Below, one piece after another: positions 6,349 to 14,032 of a stretch of 14,032 bases of DNA. Origin of the DNA: Methylophilaceae bacterium UBA6140 (GTDB taxonomy: Bacteria > Pseudomonadota > Gammaproteobacteria > Burkholderiales > Methylophilaceae); NCBI GenBank assembly GCA_002423265.1, contig DIVE01000078.1, forward strand, positions 1 to 14,032, in the 5' to 3' direction. Below the pieces are notes generated by a model, which made no database searches, had not been told where the DNA came from, and saw only the letters and a list, made by a program, of their open reading frames with translations. The position numbers and the translations under genes are program-made. How positions within the stretch are numbered: the stretch's first letter is position 1; each line of letters begins with the position of its first letter.

Positions 6349-8785
6349 TGAACCAAGCCTGCCGGTTTTTTCTCCTGAATCAGGGTTGATTCCATTGCTT
6401 CCGCTGCGGGATGTAGTGGTCTACCCGCATCTCGTCATTCCGCTTTTTGTAGGGCGCACCAAGTCTGTAAAAGCGCTTGAAATCGCTTCCGATGGCGATA
6501 AGCAGATACTTCTCGTTGCACAGAAATCGCCCAACAATGACGAACCTGAAGCTGCGGATCTCTATGAGGTCGGCACGCTGGCGACGGTATTGCAGATGCT
6601 GAAACTGCCGGACGGTACGGTCAAGGTGCTGGTAGAAGGCATACGCCGCGCTCGTGTCACCGAGTTCATCGAAACCGAGGAGTGCTTTGCCGCGCGTGCG
6701 GAAAATATCGAGGACGGCAACGATCCCGATAACGAATCACAGGCATTGATGCGCACGGTTTTTACCCAGTTCGATCAGTACGTCAAGCTCAACAAGAAAA
6801 TTCCGCCGGAGATTTTGACATCGCTGGCAACCATTGATGATGCCGGCAGGCTGGCGGACACCATTACCGCGCATCTGACACTGAAGCTGGAAGAAAAGCA
6901 GAAGATTCTGGAGATGTTCAGCGTCGTTCAGAGGTTGGAGCATTTGCTCAATCTGCTGGAAGCTGAAATCGATATCCTGCAGGTCGAAAAGCGCATCCGT
7001 GGCCGCGTCAAGCGCCAGATGGAGAAGAGCCAGCGCGAGTACTATCTGAATGAGCAGGTCAAGGCGATCCAGAAGGAGCTCGGTGAGCAGGACGAGAATG
7101 CCGATATCGAGGAACTGGAAAAACGCATCAAGGATGCGCGCATGCCGAAGGAGGCGTTGGCCAAGGCCAATTCAGAGCTGAAGAAGCTCAAGCTGATGTC
7201 GCCGATGTCGGCAGAGGCCTCGGTCGTGCGTAATTACATCGAGACCCTGGTCAGCCTGCCATGGAAGAAAAAGACCAAGATCAGCAAGGATCTTGCCGCT
7301 GCCGAACAGATTCTCGATGCCGACCATTACGGACTTGAGAAGGTCAAGGAGCGCATTATTGAATATCTCGCCGTGCAACAGCGCGTCGATAAGCTCAAGG
7401 CACCTATCCTTTGTTTGGTAGGCCCTCCCGGTGTCGGCAAGACATCGCTCGGTCAGAGCATCGCCAAGGCGGTCAACCGCAAATTTGTGCGCATGGCCTT
7501 GGGCGGGGTGCGGGACGAATCCGAGATTCGCGGTCACCGCCGTACCTATATCGGCTCCATGCCGGGCAAGGTGTTGCAGAGCATGACCAAGGTTGGCGTC
7601 AAGAACCCGCTGTTTCTGCTGGATGAAGTGGACAAGATGGGGCAGGATTTCCGCGGAGACCCATCGTCGGCCCTGTTGGAGGTGCTGGACCCGGAGCAGA
7701 ACCATACTTTCAATGACCATTATGTCGAGGTCGAATACGATCTGTCGGATGTGATGTTCGTTGCAACCGCCAATTCTCTGAACATTCCGGAGCCCTTGCT
7801 GGACCGCATGGAAATCATCCGGCTGGCGGGCTATACCGAGGATGAAAAAGTCAATATCGCGGTTCGCTATCTGCTGCCCAAGCAGCTGAAGATTCATGGC
7901 TTGAAGGATACGGAAATCCATATTTCCGAGCCCGCTATTCGGGATATCGTGCGTTATTACACGCGTGAAGCCGGTGTGCGCAGTCTGGATCGCGAGATAT
8001 CCAAGATCTGCCGCAAAGTGGTCAAGGAGATTATTACGGCCAAGGCCAAATCTGCATCCAGGGCCCCGCGCAAGATCAGCGTGACGCCGAAAACACTTGA
8101 AAAATATCTCGGTGTGCAGCGTTATGACTTTGGTTTGGCTGCCGCTGAGAATCAGGTCGGGCAGGTGACCGGCCTCGCCTGGACTTCCGTCGGCGGTGAA
8201 TTACTGACGATCGAATCCGTGCTTCTGGCAGGCAAGGGCAAGGTGATCACCACCGGCAAGCTGGGCGACGTGATGCAGGAATCCATACAGGCAGCATTGA
8301 GCGTTGTCCGCAGCCGTGCCAAGCGGCTTGGCATTCCGGAAGATTTTCACGAGAAGAATGATTTGCACATTCACTTCCCGGAAGGTGCAACGCCCAAGGA
8401 CGGCCCAAGTGCCGGTATCGGTATTTGCACGGCGCTGGTTTCTGTCTTGACCGGCATCCCGGTCAGGGCCGATGTGGCGATGACCGGCGAAATCACGCTG
8501 CGTGGTGAAGTCCTGCCTATCGGCGGGCTCAAGGAAAAGCTGCTGGCGGCGCATCGCGGCGGCATCAAGACCGTGCTGATTCCGCAGCAGAACGTCAAGG
8601 ATCTGGTTGAGATTCCCGAGAATATCAAGAATCATCTCGATATTCATCCGGTCAAGTGGATCGACGAAGTGCTGGAATATGCCCTCGAGAAGATGCCTGC
8701 TGTCGAGCATTCGGAACAGGAGGCTGTTGACATCAAGCAGAGCGAGGCTGGCGAAGGCGGGGTTGTGCCCGTGGTAACCCACTAG
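6344..8785 (+). CDS. lon: ATP-dependent protease Lon (LonA)
   Basis: Homohexameric cytosolic AAA+ protease that removes misfolded proteins and unstable regulators. It has 813 residues, about 30 longer than E. coli Lon (784). The N-terminal substrate-binding domain begins [14 protein letters not shown] coiled-coil region precedes the ATPase ([20 protein letters not shown]). Walker A is GPPGVGKT (360-367) and Walker B is LLDEVD with D427 and E428. The proteolytic dyad is S689 (DGPSAGIG) and K732 (GGLKEK), with the same 43-residue spacing as S679 and K722 of E. coli. The extra length is mostly an acidic C-terminal tail of about 25 residues ([19 protein letters not shown]), which looks flexible. 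TAAGGT at 6331-6336 serves ATG 6344. The gene probably has its own heat-shock promoter. No terminator is visible after it, so some readthrough into hupB is likely. Confidence 0.98.
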   Translation: MTEPSLPVFSPESGLIPLLPLRDVVVYPHLVIPLFVGRTKSVKALEIASDGDKQILLVAQKSPNNDEPEAADLYEVGTLATVLQMLKLPDGTVKVLVEGIRRARVTEFIETEECFAARAENIEDGNDPDNESQALMRTVFTQFDQYVKLNKKIPPEILTSLATIDDAGRLADTITAHLTLKLEEKQKILEMFSVVQRLEHLLNLLEAEIDILQVEKRIRGRVKRQMEKSQREYYLNEQVKAIQKELGEQDENADIEELEKRIKDARMPKEALAKANSELKKLKLMSPMSAEASVVRNYIETLVSLPWKKKTKISKDLAAAEQILDADHYGLEKVKERIIEYLAVQQRVDKLKAPILCLVGPPGVGKTSLGQSIAKAVNRKFVRMALGGVRDESEIRGHRRTYIGSMPGKVLQSMTKVGVKNPLFLLDEVDKMGQDFRGDPSSALLEVLDPEQNHTFNDHYVEVEYDLSDVMFVATANSLNIPEPLLDRMEIIRLAGYTEDEKVNIAVRYLLPKQLKIHGLKDTEIHISEPAIRDIVRYYTREAGVRSLDREISKICRKVVKEIITAKAKSASRAPRKISVTPKTLEKYLGVQRYDFGLAAAENQVGQVTGLAWTSVGGELLTIESVLLAGKGKVITTGKLGDVMQESIQAALSVVRSRAKRLGIPEDFHEKNDLHIHFPEGATPKDGPSAGIGICTALVSVLTGIPVRADVAMTGEITLRGEVLPIGGLKEKLLAAHRGGIKTVLIPQQNVKDLVEIPENIKNHLDIHPVKWIDEVLEYALEKMPAVEHSEQEAVDIKQSEAGEGGVVPVVTH

Positions 8786-8792
8786 AGAAGGC

Positions 8793-8822
8793 TTGACAGG
8801 CACGCAAACCGCTTGCTATAAA
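8793..8822 (+). promoter_or_regulatory. Strong sigma-70 promoter for hupB
   Basis: A perfect -35 box TTGACA (8793-8798) is separated by 18 bases from TATAAA (8817-8822, 5 of 6), preceded by the TGC of an extended -10. The -35 box begins only seven bases after the lon stop codon. The start site would be near 8829. A perfect dyad, ACAGGC-TT-GCCTGT (8830-8843), sits at the expected start of the transcript, and its half-site ACAGGC also occurs at 8796-8801 across the -35 box. Confidence 0.8.
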
Positions 8823-8873
8823 GCAATGCACAGGCTTGCCTGTTTCCACAACAATGTCGAAGGGGGATTACAC

Positions 8874-9146
8874 GTGAACAAATCTGAATTGATTGATCAA
8901 ATCGCCAAAGCTGCCGGGATTTCCAAAGCTGCCGCCGGTCGTTCATTGGATGCTACAACAGCTGCAGTCACTAAAGCACTGAAAAAAGGCGATCTCGTCA
9001 CCTTGATTGGTTTTGGTACTTTCTATGTTGGTAAGCGCGCTGCCCGTAATGGTCGTAATCCTCGCACAGGTGCAACAATCAAGATCAAGGCAGCAAATTC
9101 TCCAAAGTTTAGGGCTGGCAAAGCATTAAAAGATGCTGTAAACTAG
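8874..9146 (+). CDS. hupB: DNA-binding protein HU, beta-type
   Basis: Small basic nucleoid protein that binds and bends DNA as a dimer. From GTG 8874 the product is 90 residues, the usual HU length, and starts [23 protein letters not shown]. The DNA-binding beta-arm shows the family signature [21 protein letters not shown], and the protein ends [12 protein letters not shown]. The frame is open upstream to a TTG at 8793, but that lies inside the promoter -35 box. The GTG has a strong ribosome-binding site, AAGGGGG (8860-8866), and gives the family-standard N-terminus. Its place directly after lon matches other proteobacteria. The stop lies only 20 bases before the tRNA-Val gene and no terminator stands between, so hupB and the two tRNAs probably share a transcript ending at 9424. 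Confidence 0.96.
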   Translation: MNKSELIDQIAKAAGISKAAAGRSLDATTAAVTKALKKGDLVTLIGFGTFYVGKRAARNGRNPRTGATIKIKAANSPKFRAGKALKDAVN

Positions 9147-9166
9147 CGTTCTTTGTTGGTCATGCA

Positions 9167-9242
9167 GGGTGCTTAGCTCAGTTGGTAGAGCGTCGCCCTT
9201 ACAAGGCGAATGTCGGCGGTTCGACCCCGTCAGCACCCACCA
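9167..9242 (+). tRNA. tRNA-Val (anticodon UAC)
   Basis: A 76-base cloverleaf. The acceptor stem GGGTGCT (9167-9173) pairs with AGCACCC (9232-9238), the discriminator is A, and CCA is encoded at 9240-9242. The anticodon stem TCGCC/GGCGA encloses CTTACAA, with anticodon TAC at 9200-9202. The D arm is AGCTCAGTTGGTAGAGC, and the T arm GGCGG-TTCGACC-CCGTC has one G-U pair. It reads GUA and other valine codons by wobble. Confidence 0.97.
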
Positions 9243-9312
9243 GAAACCAACGCGGTTGTACTGTTTTAGTTATCTAAGAGCACGCTCCTGATAATGAAAC
9301 GTTAAAAATTTA

Positions 9313-9389
9313 GGAGTGGTAGTTCAGTTGGTTAGAATACCGGCCTGTCACGCCGGGGGTCGCGGGTTCGAGCCCCGTCCACTCCGCCA
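9313..9389 (+). tRNA. tRNA-Asp (anticodon GUC)
   Basis: A 77-base cloverleaf. The acceptor stem GGAGTGG (9313-9319) pairs with CCACTCC (9379-9385), the discriminator is G, and CCA is encoded at 9387-9389. The anticodon stem CCGGC/GCCGG encloses CTGTCAC, with anticodon GTC at 9347-9349. G at position 73 and the GUC anticodon are aspartate identity elements. It lies 70 bases after tRNA-Val, with no gene between. Confidence 0.97.
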
Positions 9390-9397
9390 ATGATGAT

Positions 9398-9424
9398 AAA
9401 AGCGAGCTTCATGCTCGCTTTTTT
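9398..9424 (+). terminator. Intrinsic terminator after tRNA-Asp
   Basis: AAAAGCGAGC (9398-9407) and GCTCGCTTTT (9413-9422) form a perfect 10-bp stem with the loop TTCAT, running into six T (9419-9424). It starts nine bases after the tRNA-Asp CCA and would end the hupB-tRNA transcript. Confidence 0.93.
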
Positions 9425-9527
9425 CTTTTCCGCATGCGTCTCTCCGGTATATTGCTGCATGTGATCGGTTTCACCACTCATCCTTGTCGAATCAATGCGT
9501 TCCGCGCAGAACTCAAGCCGCTTTATC

Positions 9528-9557
9528 CTGTCATCGTACTACCGAGTATGCTATATT
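9528..9557 (+). promoter_or_regulatory. Candidate sigma-70 promoter for ppiD
   Basis: CTGTCA (9528-9533, 4 of 6) and TATATT (9552-9557, 5 of 6) are 18 bases apart, and the -10 is preceded by TGC. The element lies after a strong terminator, so a promoter in this 209-base gap is required for ppiD. The leader would be about 70 bases. I see no heat-shock or envelope-stress consensus here. Confidence 0.5.
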
Positions 9558-9633
9558 CTTGCGTTGCACGCGTTCACTGCGATGCAAGTTTGTTAGTTAA
9601 TTCAATTGAGTTGATACAGAGAAAGTTCTTGTC

Positions 9634-11532
9634 ATGTTGGAAGCAATTCGCGAGCGCACAAAAGGTTGGTTGGCAAAAGTCATTCTGGGTCTGATCACGA
9701 TTCCGTTTGCCCTGTTCGGTATCGATCAGTATCTGCAAGGTGCGGGATCTAACGTGCCGATTGCCAAAATCGATGGTGATGCAATTACCGTGCAGGAATT
9801 CGGTGTGGCGTTACAGAATCTGCGTAACCGTCTGCAGTCGGAAGGTCAGACAGACCTGACCATTCTTGATCGTCCGGAGCTCAGGCAATCTGTTCTGGAC
9901 AAGCTGATCAACGACAAATTGCTGTTTGCCGAAGTCAAACGCGCCAATTTCAATATCAGCGATGCACAGCTGAGCCAATACATTACCAGCATGCCTGAAT
10001 TCAGCCGCGACGGTAAATTCTCCGAGGAGGTTTATTATCAGTTGCTGACACAGAATCGCATGACATTGAAAGACTTTGAAGAATCGATCAGGCAGGATCT
10101 CAAGGCCCAGCAGGCACGCGAAGGGTTTGCCTCGCTTGCTTATATTCCGAACGGCCTGGTCGATCAAACGCTGAAAGTTGAATTGCAGGAGCGTGAAGTC
10201 AGTATTGCCGAAATCAAAACGGCGGATTATCTCTCTCAGGTAGCTGTAACGCCGGAGCAGGTCAAGGAATACTACGAGAAGAACAAGGACAGGTTCAAGA
10301 CACCGGAGCAGGTCGAGCTTGAGTTTGTGCTGATGTCGGCCAATACCCTGATTCCGACCATGAAGGTGACGGATGAGGAAATTCAGAGGTTTTACAATGA
10401 TAACGCCGATAAATTCCAGGGCGATGAGGAGCGCAGAGCCAGTCACATTCTGATCGGTTTTGGCCTGAGCCCGACGCCGGCCGCCAAGGAAGAAGCGCGT
10501 CAGAAAGCCCAGCAGGTACTTGAAGAAGTCAGGAAGAATAGCGATCAGTTTACCGAACTGGCAAAGAAATACTCACAGGACCCCGGCTCTGCACAGAATG
10601 GCGGTGATCTCGGCATGTTCGGCCGTGGCGTCATGGTCAAGGCTTTCGACGATGCCGTGTTCTCCATGAAGCCCGGCGCGATCAGCGAGCTGGTCGAATC
10701 CGAATTCGGTTATCACATCATCAAGCTGACTGAAATCTCAGGTGAAGCGCAAAGTCTGGCCAGTGTCGCCCCACAGATTCGTGGCGAGTTGTTGTATCAA
10801 AAAGCTTTGGCCAAATATACGGAAAACGCTGAGAATTTCAGCAACCTGGTTTACGAGCAGTCAGCCAGTCTGGAGCCGGCTGCCAAGGCATTCGATTTGC
10901 AGATTCAGAAAACGCCATTGATGAGCAGGGAAGACGTGGCCCGGGTGTTCAAGAGCGACAAGATGCGTGACCTCGTGTTCTCTGAAGATGTGCTGAAAGA
11001 TGGCCGCAACACCGAAGCATTGGAGGTCTCGCCCAATTCGTTGATGGCTGCCCGTGTCATCAATCACAAGCCTTCAGCACCCAGATCATTTGAAGAGGTG
11101 CAGGCCGGCATTGAGGAATTCCTGCGGCTTGAGGCCGCTGCAAAAATTGCGATCGAAAAGGGTCAAGCCGCACTTGCCGATTTGCGTCAAGGCAAAGCGG
11201 TTGATTCTATCGACTGGATCCCGCCGGTTGTCGTTGACCGCAAGAACGCCCAGGGTCTCACCGATTTGACCATGAACAATGCATTCAAGGTTAATGTCGA
11301 CAAATTGCCTGCCTATACGGGTGTGGCAGATGCGAACAAGGGTTTTCTGCTGATCAAGGTGAGTGCGGTGAGTTCCAGCGGGCTCGATGAAGAGAGCGAG
11401 CGGCAGGCTGGCAAGGTCGAACTGCAGGCGGCACTGGCTGCGGAATACGTTGACGCTTATCTGAAAGCGTTGCGTGCCCGGAACAAGGTGACGGTCAACC
11501 AGTCGTTGTTGCAGTCCGGCGCGACCAACTGA
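9634..11532 (+). CDS. ppiD: Membrane-anchored periplasmic folding factor, parvulin class (PpiD)
   Basis: Inner-membrane protein whose large periplasmic part helps newly exported proteins fold, near the Sec exit. It has 632 residues (E. coli PpiD 623). A single hydrophobic segment at about 12-30 (WLAKVILGLITIPFALFGI) after a short basic N-terminus is a signal anchor without a cleavage site. A SurA-like N-terminal chaperone region follows (about 40-180). One parvulin domain lies at about 268-367, from RRASHILIGF through DPGSAQNGGDLGMFGRG to FGYHIIKL. A C-terminal domain of about 260 residues matches the PpiD layout. AGAGAAAG at 9617-9624 precedes ATG 9634. The gene stands alone between a terminator upstream and the convergent terminators downstream. 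Prolyl isomerase activity is uncertain, since the domain of E. coli PpiD has little or none; the chaperone role is the better call. Confidence 0.93.
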   Translation: MLEAIRERTKGWLAKVILGLITIPFALFGIDQYLQGAGSNVPIAKIDGDAITVQEFGVALQNLRNRLQSEGQTDLTILDRPELRQSVLDKLINDKLLFAEVKRANFNISDAQLSQYITSMPEFSRDGKFSEEVYYQLLTQNRMTLKDFEESIRQDLKAQQAREGFASLAYIPNGLVDQTLKVELQEREVSIAEIKTADYLSQVAVTPEQVKEYYEKNKDRFKTPEQVELEFVLMSANTLIPTMKVTDEEIQRFYNDNADKFQGDEERRASHILIGFGLSPTPAAKEEARQKAQQVLEEVRKNSDQFTELAKKYSQDPGSAQNGGDLGMFGRGVMVKAFDDAVFSMKPGAISELVESEFGYHIIKLTEISGEAQSLASVAPQIRGELLYQKALAKYTENAENFSNLVYEQSASLEPAAKAFDLQIQKTPLMSREDVARVFKSDKMRDLVFSEDVLKDGRNTEALEVSPNSLMAARVINHKPSAPRSFEEVQAGIEEFLRLEAAAKIAIEKGQAALADLRQGKAVDSIDWIPPVVVDRKNAQGLTDLTMNNAFKVNVDKLPAYTGVADANKGFLLIKVSAVSSSGLDEESERQAGKVELQAALAAEYVDAYLKALRARNKVTVNQSLLQSGATN

Positions 11533-11535
11533 GAT

Positions 11536-11562
11536 AAAAAAACCGGCTGAACATCTGCCGGT
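11536..11562 (-). terminator. Intrinsic terminator for the minus-strand transcript (fabI)
   Basis: Read on the minus strand, ACCGGC (11562-11557) pairs with GCCGGT (11547-11542) around a 9-base loop, followed by a run of T formed by the seven A at 11536-11542. On the plus strand the stem has no T run. It is therefore a second, backup terminator for fabI, starting four bases past the ppiD stop. Confidence 0.8.
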
Positions 11563-11572
11563 CAAATAGAGC

Positions 11573-11611
11573 CAAATAGAAAAGGCAGCCATTGGCTGCC
11601 TTTTCTATTTG
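11573..11611. terminator. Bidirectional terminator between ppiD and fabI
   Basis: CAAATAGAAAAGGCAGCC (11573-11590) and its exact reverse complement (11594-11611) flank the three bases ATT, a perfect 18-bp inverted repeat. The A/T outer and G/C inner stem gives a TTTTCTATTTG tail on each strand, so it can stop ppiD and fabI transcripts alike. A second copy of CAAATAGA at 11563-11570 could pair with the right arm in its place. Confidence 0.88.
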
Positions 11612-11627
11612 ATATGGCGGATATGAA

Positions 11628-12413
11628 TCAATCAACCACAGCAGCGACGGTGGTGTTCATGCCGCCGTCGACATAGGTGATCTCGGCAGTGATGCCGGAA
11701 GCCAGATCGCTGGAAAGGAAAGCTGCCGTGTTGCCGACTTCTTCGATGGTGACGTTGCGGCGCAGCGGCGCATGTTTTTCATTGAAGCCGAGAATCTTGT
11801 CGAAACCCGAAATGCCGGAAGCTGCCAGCGTCTTGATCGGACCTGCAGAAACCGCGTTGACGCGGATGCCCTTGGGCCCGAGACTTTGCGCCATATAGCG
11901 GACGTTGGCTTCCAGGCTGGCTTTTGCCAGACCCATGACATTGTAGTTGGGCAGGCTGCGCTCTGCGCCGAGGTAGCTGATGGTCAGCATGCTGGCATTA
12001 CGGCCTTGCATCATGGGCAAGGCCGCTTTTGCCAACGCGGAAAAGCTGTAGGAGCTGACATCGTGCGCGATTCTGAAATATTCGCGTGTGACGCTTTCCA
12101 GATAGTCGCCGTCGAGTGCCACCTTGGGCACGAAGGCAACCGAGTGAATGAGGATATCGAAGCCGTCCCAGTGCTTGGCGAGCGCCGGAAAGAGCGCGTC
12201 GATCTGCGCGTCGTCCGAAACGTCGCAGGGCAGCACGATGCTGGAGTCGAATTCGGCGGCCAGCTTGGTGACACGACCCTGAAATTTCTCGGTCTGATAG
12301 GTGAAAGCGAGCTCTGCACCTTCACGCTTCATCGCTTCGGCAATGCCGTAGGCGATGGAGCGGTTGCTGAGCAGGCCAACGATGAGGGCGCGTTTCCCGG
12401 CTAGAAATCCCAT
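11628..12413 (-). CDS. fabI: Enoyl-[acyl-carrier-protein] reductase (NADH)
   Basis: Short-chain-dehydrogenase-fold enzyme that reduces trans-2-enoyl-ACP in the last step of each fatty-acid elongation round, in the cytosol. It has 261 residues (E. coli 262). The nucleotide-binding motif is the FabI form [12 protein letters not shown] (13-24). The catalytic residues Y147, Y157 and K164 lie in [25 protein letters not shown], with the spacing of E. coli Y146, Y156 and K163. [13 protein letters not shown] and VDGG near the end are also typical. The position equal to E. coli G93, where G93V gives triclosan resistance, is alanine here (HSVAF, A93); alanine occurs naturally in other FabI proteins. 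ATG 12413 has AAGGA about 8 bases upstream. It lies 69 bases after the dppC-type gene on the same strand and no good promoter is visible between. Confidence 0.97.
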   Translation of the reverse strand: MGFLAGKRALIVGLLSNRSIAYGIAEAMKREGAELAFTYQTEKFQGRVTKLAAEFDSSIVLPCDVSDDAQIDALFPALAKHWDGFDILIHSVAFVPKVALDGDYLESVTREYFRIAHDVSSYSFSALAKAALPMMQGRNASMLTISYLGAERSLPNYNVMGLAKASLEANVRYMAQSLGPKGIRVNAVSAGPIKTLAASGISGFDKILGFNEKHAPLRRNVTIEEVGNTAAFLSSDLASGITAEITYVDGGMNTTVAAVVD

Positions 12414-12482
12414 GAGATTATCCTTCTCTTGTTTTGCTGATGATTGTTCTGAATGTCCGGCAATGCCTGGAGGCAGTGCGCG

Positions 12483-13301
12483 TTATTTTGTGCTGCGGGG
12501 GTCGAGAGCGTCTCTCAGACCTTCACCGAGCAGATTATACCCCAACACCGTGATCAGAATGGCGAGGCCGGGGAACAGTGACAGCCACCAGGCAAATTCG
12601 ATGTATTCCTTGCCGTCGGTCAGGATGTTTCCCCAGGATGCCTGCGGTGCTTGTACGCCAAGCCCGAGGAAGCTGAGCCCGGATTCCACCAGAACGGCGC
12701 TGGCGATGCCGAGTACGGAGCTGACGATGATAGGAGTGAGGCTGTTCGGTAACAGATGTTTGAAGATCAGGCGTCCATCGCGCGCGCCAAGGGTTTCTGA
12801 GGCCATGACGAACTCGCGCCCCCGCAGACTGAGAAACTCCGCCCGCACCAGTCTGGTCACGCCCATCCAGGAGGTGAGGCCGATGACGATCATGATGTTC
12901 CAGATGGAGGGTGTCAGAAAAGCAATGACGGCAAGAATCAGGAAGAAGGTCGGGATCGACAGCATGACGTCGACCAGGCGCATGATGACGACATCGACCC
13001 AGCCGCGGTAATAGCCTGAAATTGAGCCGAGCACGATGCCGATGGCGGTAGCGATGCCGACCGCGACGATGCCGACCATCAGCGAAATACGTGCGCCGAA
13101 CAGCATGCGGGAGAAAACATCGCGTCCAAGACCATCCGTGCCCATCCAGTGATCGGATGAAGGTGGCAGCAGTATGGCCTGCACGTCAATCGCTTCCGGA
13201 TCGTAGGGTGCAATCAACGGTGCGAACACGGCCAGAAACATGATGCCGGCGATGATGATGAAGCCGGCAAAAGCCAGTGGGTTGGAGAGGGCGCGCTTCA
13301 T
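12483..13301 (-). CDS. Peptide/nickel-type ABC transporter permease, DppC/OppC family
   Basis: Inner-membrane permease subunit of an ABC importer for peptides or similar solutes, pairing with the upstream DppB-like subunit. It has 272 residues from ATG 13301. An N-terminal membrane segment (about 9-31) leads into the OppC-type block PYDPEAI and [24 protein letters not shown] (52-74). Further hydrophobic segments lie near 75-98, 110-130, 133-150, 190-212 and 238-258. The cytoplasmic coupling loop (EAA-like) is [20 protein letters not shown] (167-186). Start choice: ATG 13301 overlaps the upstream stop by ATGA, and AGAGGAG sits about 7 bases before it; the frame extends 12 codons further but without support. 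The sequence resembles DppC/OppC more than YejE, which is longer. No ATPase or binding-protein gene lies inside the window, so the substrate is unknown. Confidence 0.92.
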   Translation of the reverse strand: MKRALSNPLAFAGFIIIAGIMFLAVFAPLIAPYDPEAIDVQAILLPPSSDHWMGTDGLGRDVFSRMLFGARISLMVGIVAVGIATAIGIVLGSISGYYRGWVDVVIMRLVDVMLSIPTFFLILAVIAFLTPSIWNIMIVIGLTSWMGVTRLVRAEFLSLRGREFVMASETLGARDGRLIFKHLLPNSLTPIIVSSVLGIASAVLVESGLSFLGLGVQAPQASWGNILTDGKEYIEFAWWLSLFPGLAILITVLGYNLLGEGLRDALDPRSTK

Positions 13302-14032
13302 CGCATGACTCCTCTGCGCACGCGCGGGTCTGCCCATGCATAGGCGAGATCGGCCAGCAGGTTGCCAAGCAGAGTGAGTGCCGAACCGATGGTCAGTATG
13401 CCCATGATGACCGGAAAGTCGCGCATCAGCACAGCGTCGTAAAACAGTTTGCCCATGCCGGGGATGGCGAAAATCGACTCGGCGATCACCGAGCCGCCGA
13501 TGAGCCCGGGGATCGACAAACCGAAAATGGTGATGAGCGGCAGCAGGGCATTGCGCAGTGCGTGGCCGTAGACCACCGAATGTTCGCTCAGGCCTTTGGC
13601 GCGGGCAGTGGTGATGTAGTCCTGATGCAGCACATCAAGCATGCCGTTGCGTACAAACAGCGAGATTCCGGCAAGACCGCTGAGGCCGGAAATGAAGACC
13701 GGCAGGATCAGATGCTTGAGCGTGTCGAGGACTTGCGCGATTGGGCCCATATTTTCATAACCAAGGCTATGCAGGCCGGAGATCGGCAGCCAGTTGTTGG
13801 CAACGCCGGTCCAGTACATCAGCATCAGGGCCAGCCAGAATCCGGGAATGGCAAAGCCGACGAACACAAACAGTGTGATGGCGCGATCAGGTAGCTGGTT
13901 GCGTGTCAGCGCGGAAATGACGCCGAGCGGCAAGGCAATGGCAATGATCAGTACCAGGCTCAGCACATTGATCAAGAGTGTGATTGGCAGGGCTTCCTGA
14001 ATCAGTCCTTTGCTGACATTGCCCTGTTCGTC
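13298..14032 (-). CDS. Peptide/nickel-type ABC transporter permease, DppB/OppB family, 3' part (5' end outside window)
   Basis: Partner permease of the DppC-like subunit, in the inner membrane. The frame is open to the last base of the window, 244 codons, and the first residues ([23 protein letters not shown]) already align with the interior of DppB/OppB proteins. The start is therefore beyond 14032, with about 70-90 residues missing if it has the usual ~310-330. A TTG at 13975 is internal. Visible parts are several membrane helices, the coupling loop [24 protein letters not shown], the block [25 protein letters not shown], and the conserved C-terminus [14 protein letters not shown]. The stop overlaps the next gene by four bases (ATGA). 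The binding protein and ATPases are expected outside the window. Confidence 0.92.
   Translation of the reverse strand, partial: DEQGNVSKGLIQEALPITLLINVLSLVLIIAIALPLGVISALTRNQLPDRAITLFVFVGFAIPGFWLALMLMYWTGVANNWLPISGLHSLGYENMGPIAQVLDTLKHLILPVFISGLSGLAGISLFVRNGMLDVLHQDYITTARAKGLSEHSVVYGHALRNALLPLITIFGLSIPGLIGGSVIAESIFAIPGMGKLFYDAVLMRDFPVIMGILTIGSALTLLGNLLADLAYAWADPRVRRGVMR

Noticed and set aside
8793..8873. Longer HU protein starting at TTG 8793
   Set aside because: That codon lies in the -35 box of the promoter. The GTG at 8874 has a strong ribosome-binding site and gives the standard 90-residue protein.
9167..9389. tRNA genes as integration sites of a mobile element
   Set aside because: I see no integrase, no repeat of a tRNA 3' end elsewhere in the window, and the flanking genes keep the order expected of core genes.
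11772..13011. Plus-strand frames of 210 and 218 codons opposite fabI and the dppC-like gene
   Set aside because: They are antisense to clear genes, with low-complexity translations and no motifs.
13298..14032. Naming the permeases yejB and yejE
   Set aside because: Both resemble the DppB/OppB and DppC/OppC type more closely, and the second lacks the extra length of YejE. Without the ATPase and binding protein a specific symbol is not justified.

Overview
The window reads as chromosomal DNA of a Gram-negative proteobacterium, most probably a betaproteobacterium. The gene order tig-clpP-clpX-lon-hupB-tRNA-Val-tRNA-Asp-ppiD, the protein sequences and the separate FabI and HU genes fit that group. 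This is inference from remembered gene order and sequence similarity; genus cannot be fixed by reading.

Layout. (1) Positions 1-2542, plus strand: a tightly overlapping four-gene heptose operon, hddA (5' end cut by the window edge), gmhA, hddC and gmhB. It is the complete enzyme set for making GDP-D-glycero-alpha-D-manno-heptose, a precursor for surface polysaccharide, from sedoheptulose 7-phosphate. (2) Positions 2543-2962: a 420-base gap with no credible gene. Its last ~130 bases hold three perfect stem-loops in the leader of tig. (3) Positions 2963-8785, plus strand: the cytosolic protein-quality block of trigger factor, ClpP, ClpX and Lon. A good heat-shock (sigma-32-type) promoter lies just upstream of lon. 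(4) Positions 8786-9424: hupB behind a near-consensus sigma-70 promoter, followed without a visible terminator by tRNA-Val(UAC) and tRNA-Asp(GUC), then a strong intrinsic terminator. (5) Positions 9425-11532: ppiD, a membrane-anchored periplasmic folding factor of the parvulin class, with its own candidate promoter. (6) Positions 11533-11627: a convergent terminator region. (7) Positions 11628-14032, minus strand: fabI, downstream of two overlapping DppC/OppC- and DppB/OppB-type ABC permease genes, the second cut by the window edge.

How the parts work together: tig, clpP, clpX, lon and ppiD cover folding at the ribosome, ATP-dependent degradation in the cytosol, and folding on the periplasmic side of the membrane. 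The heptose operon is a separate surface-sugar module that ends at this core block. I see no mobile element, CRISPR array, phage gene or toxin system. I found no clearly new system. The best leads are regulatory: the tig leader, the lon leader, the hupB-tRNA transcript, and a GmhB with an incomplete zinc motif.
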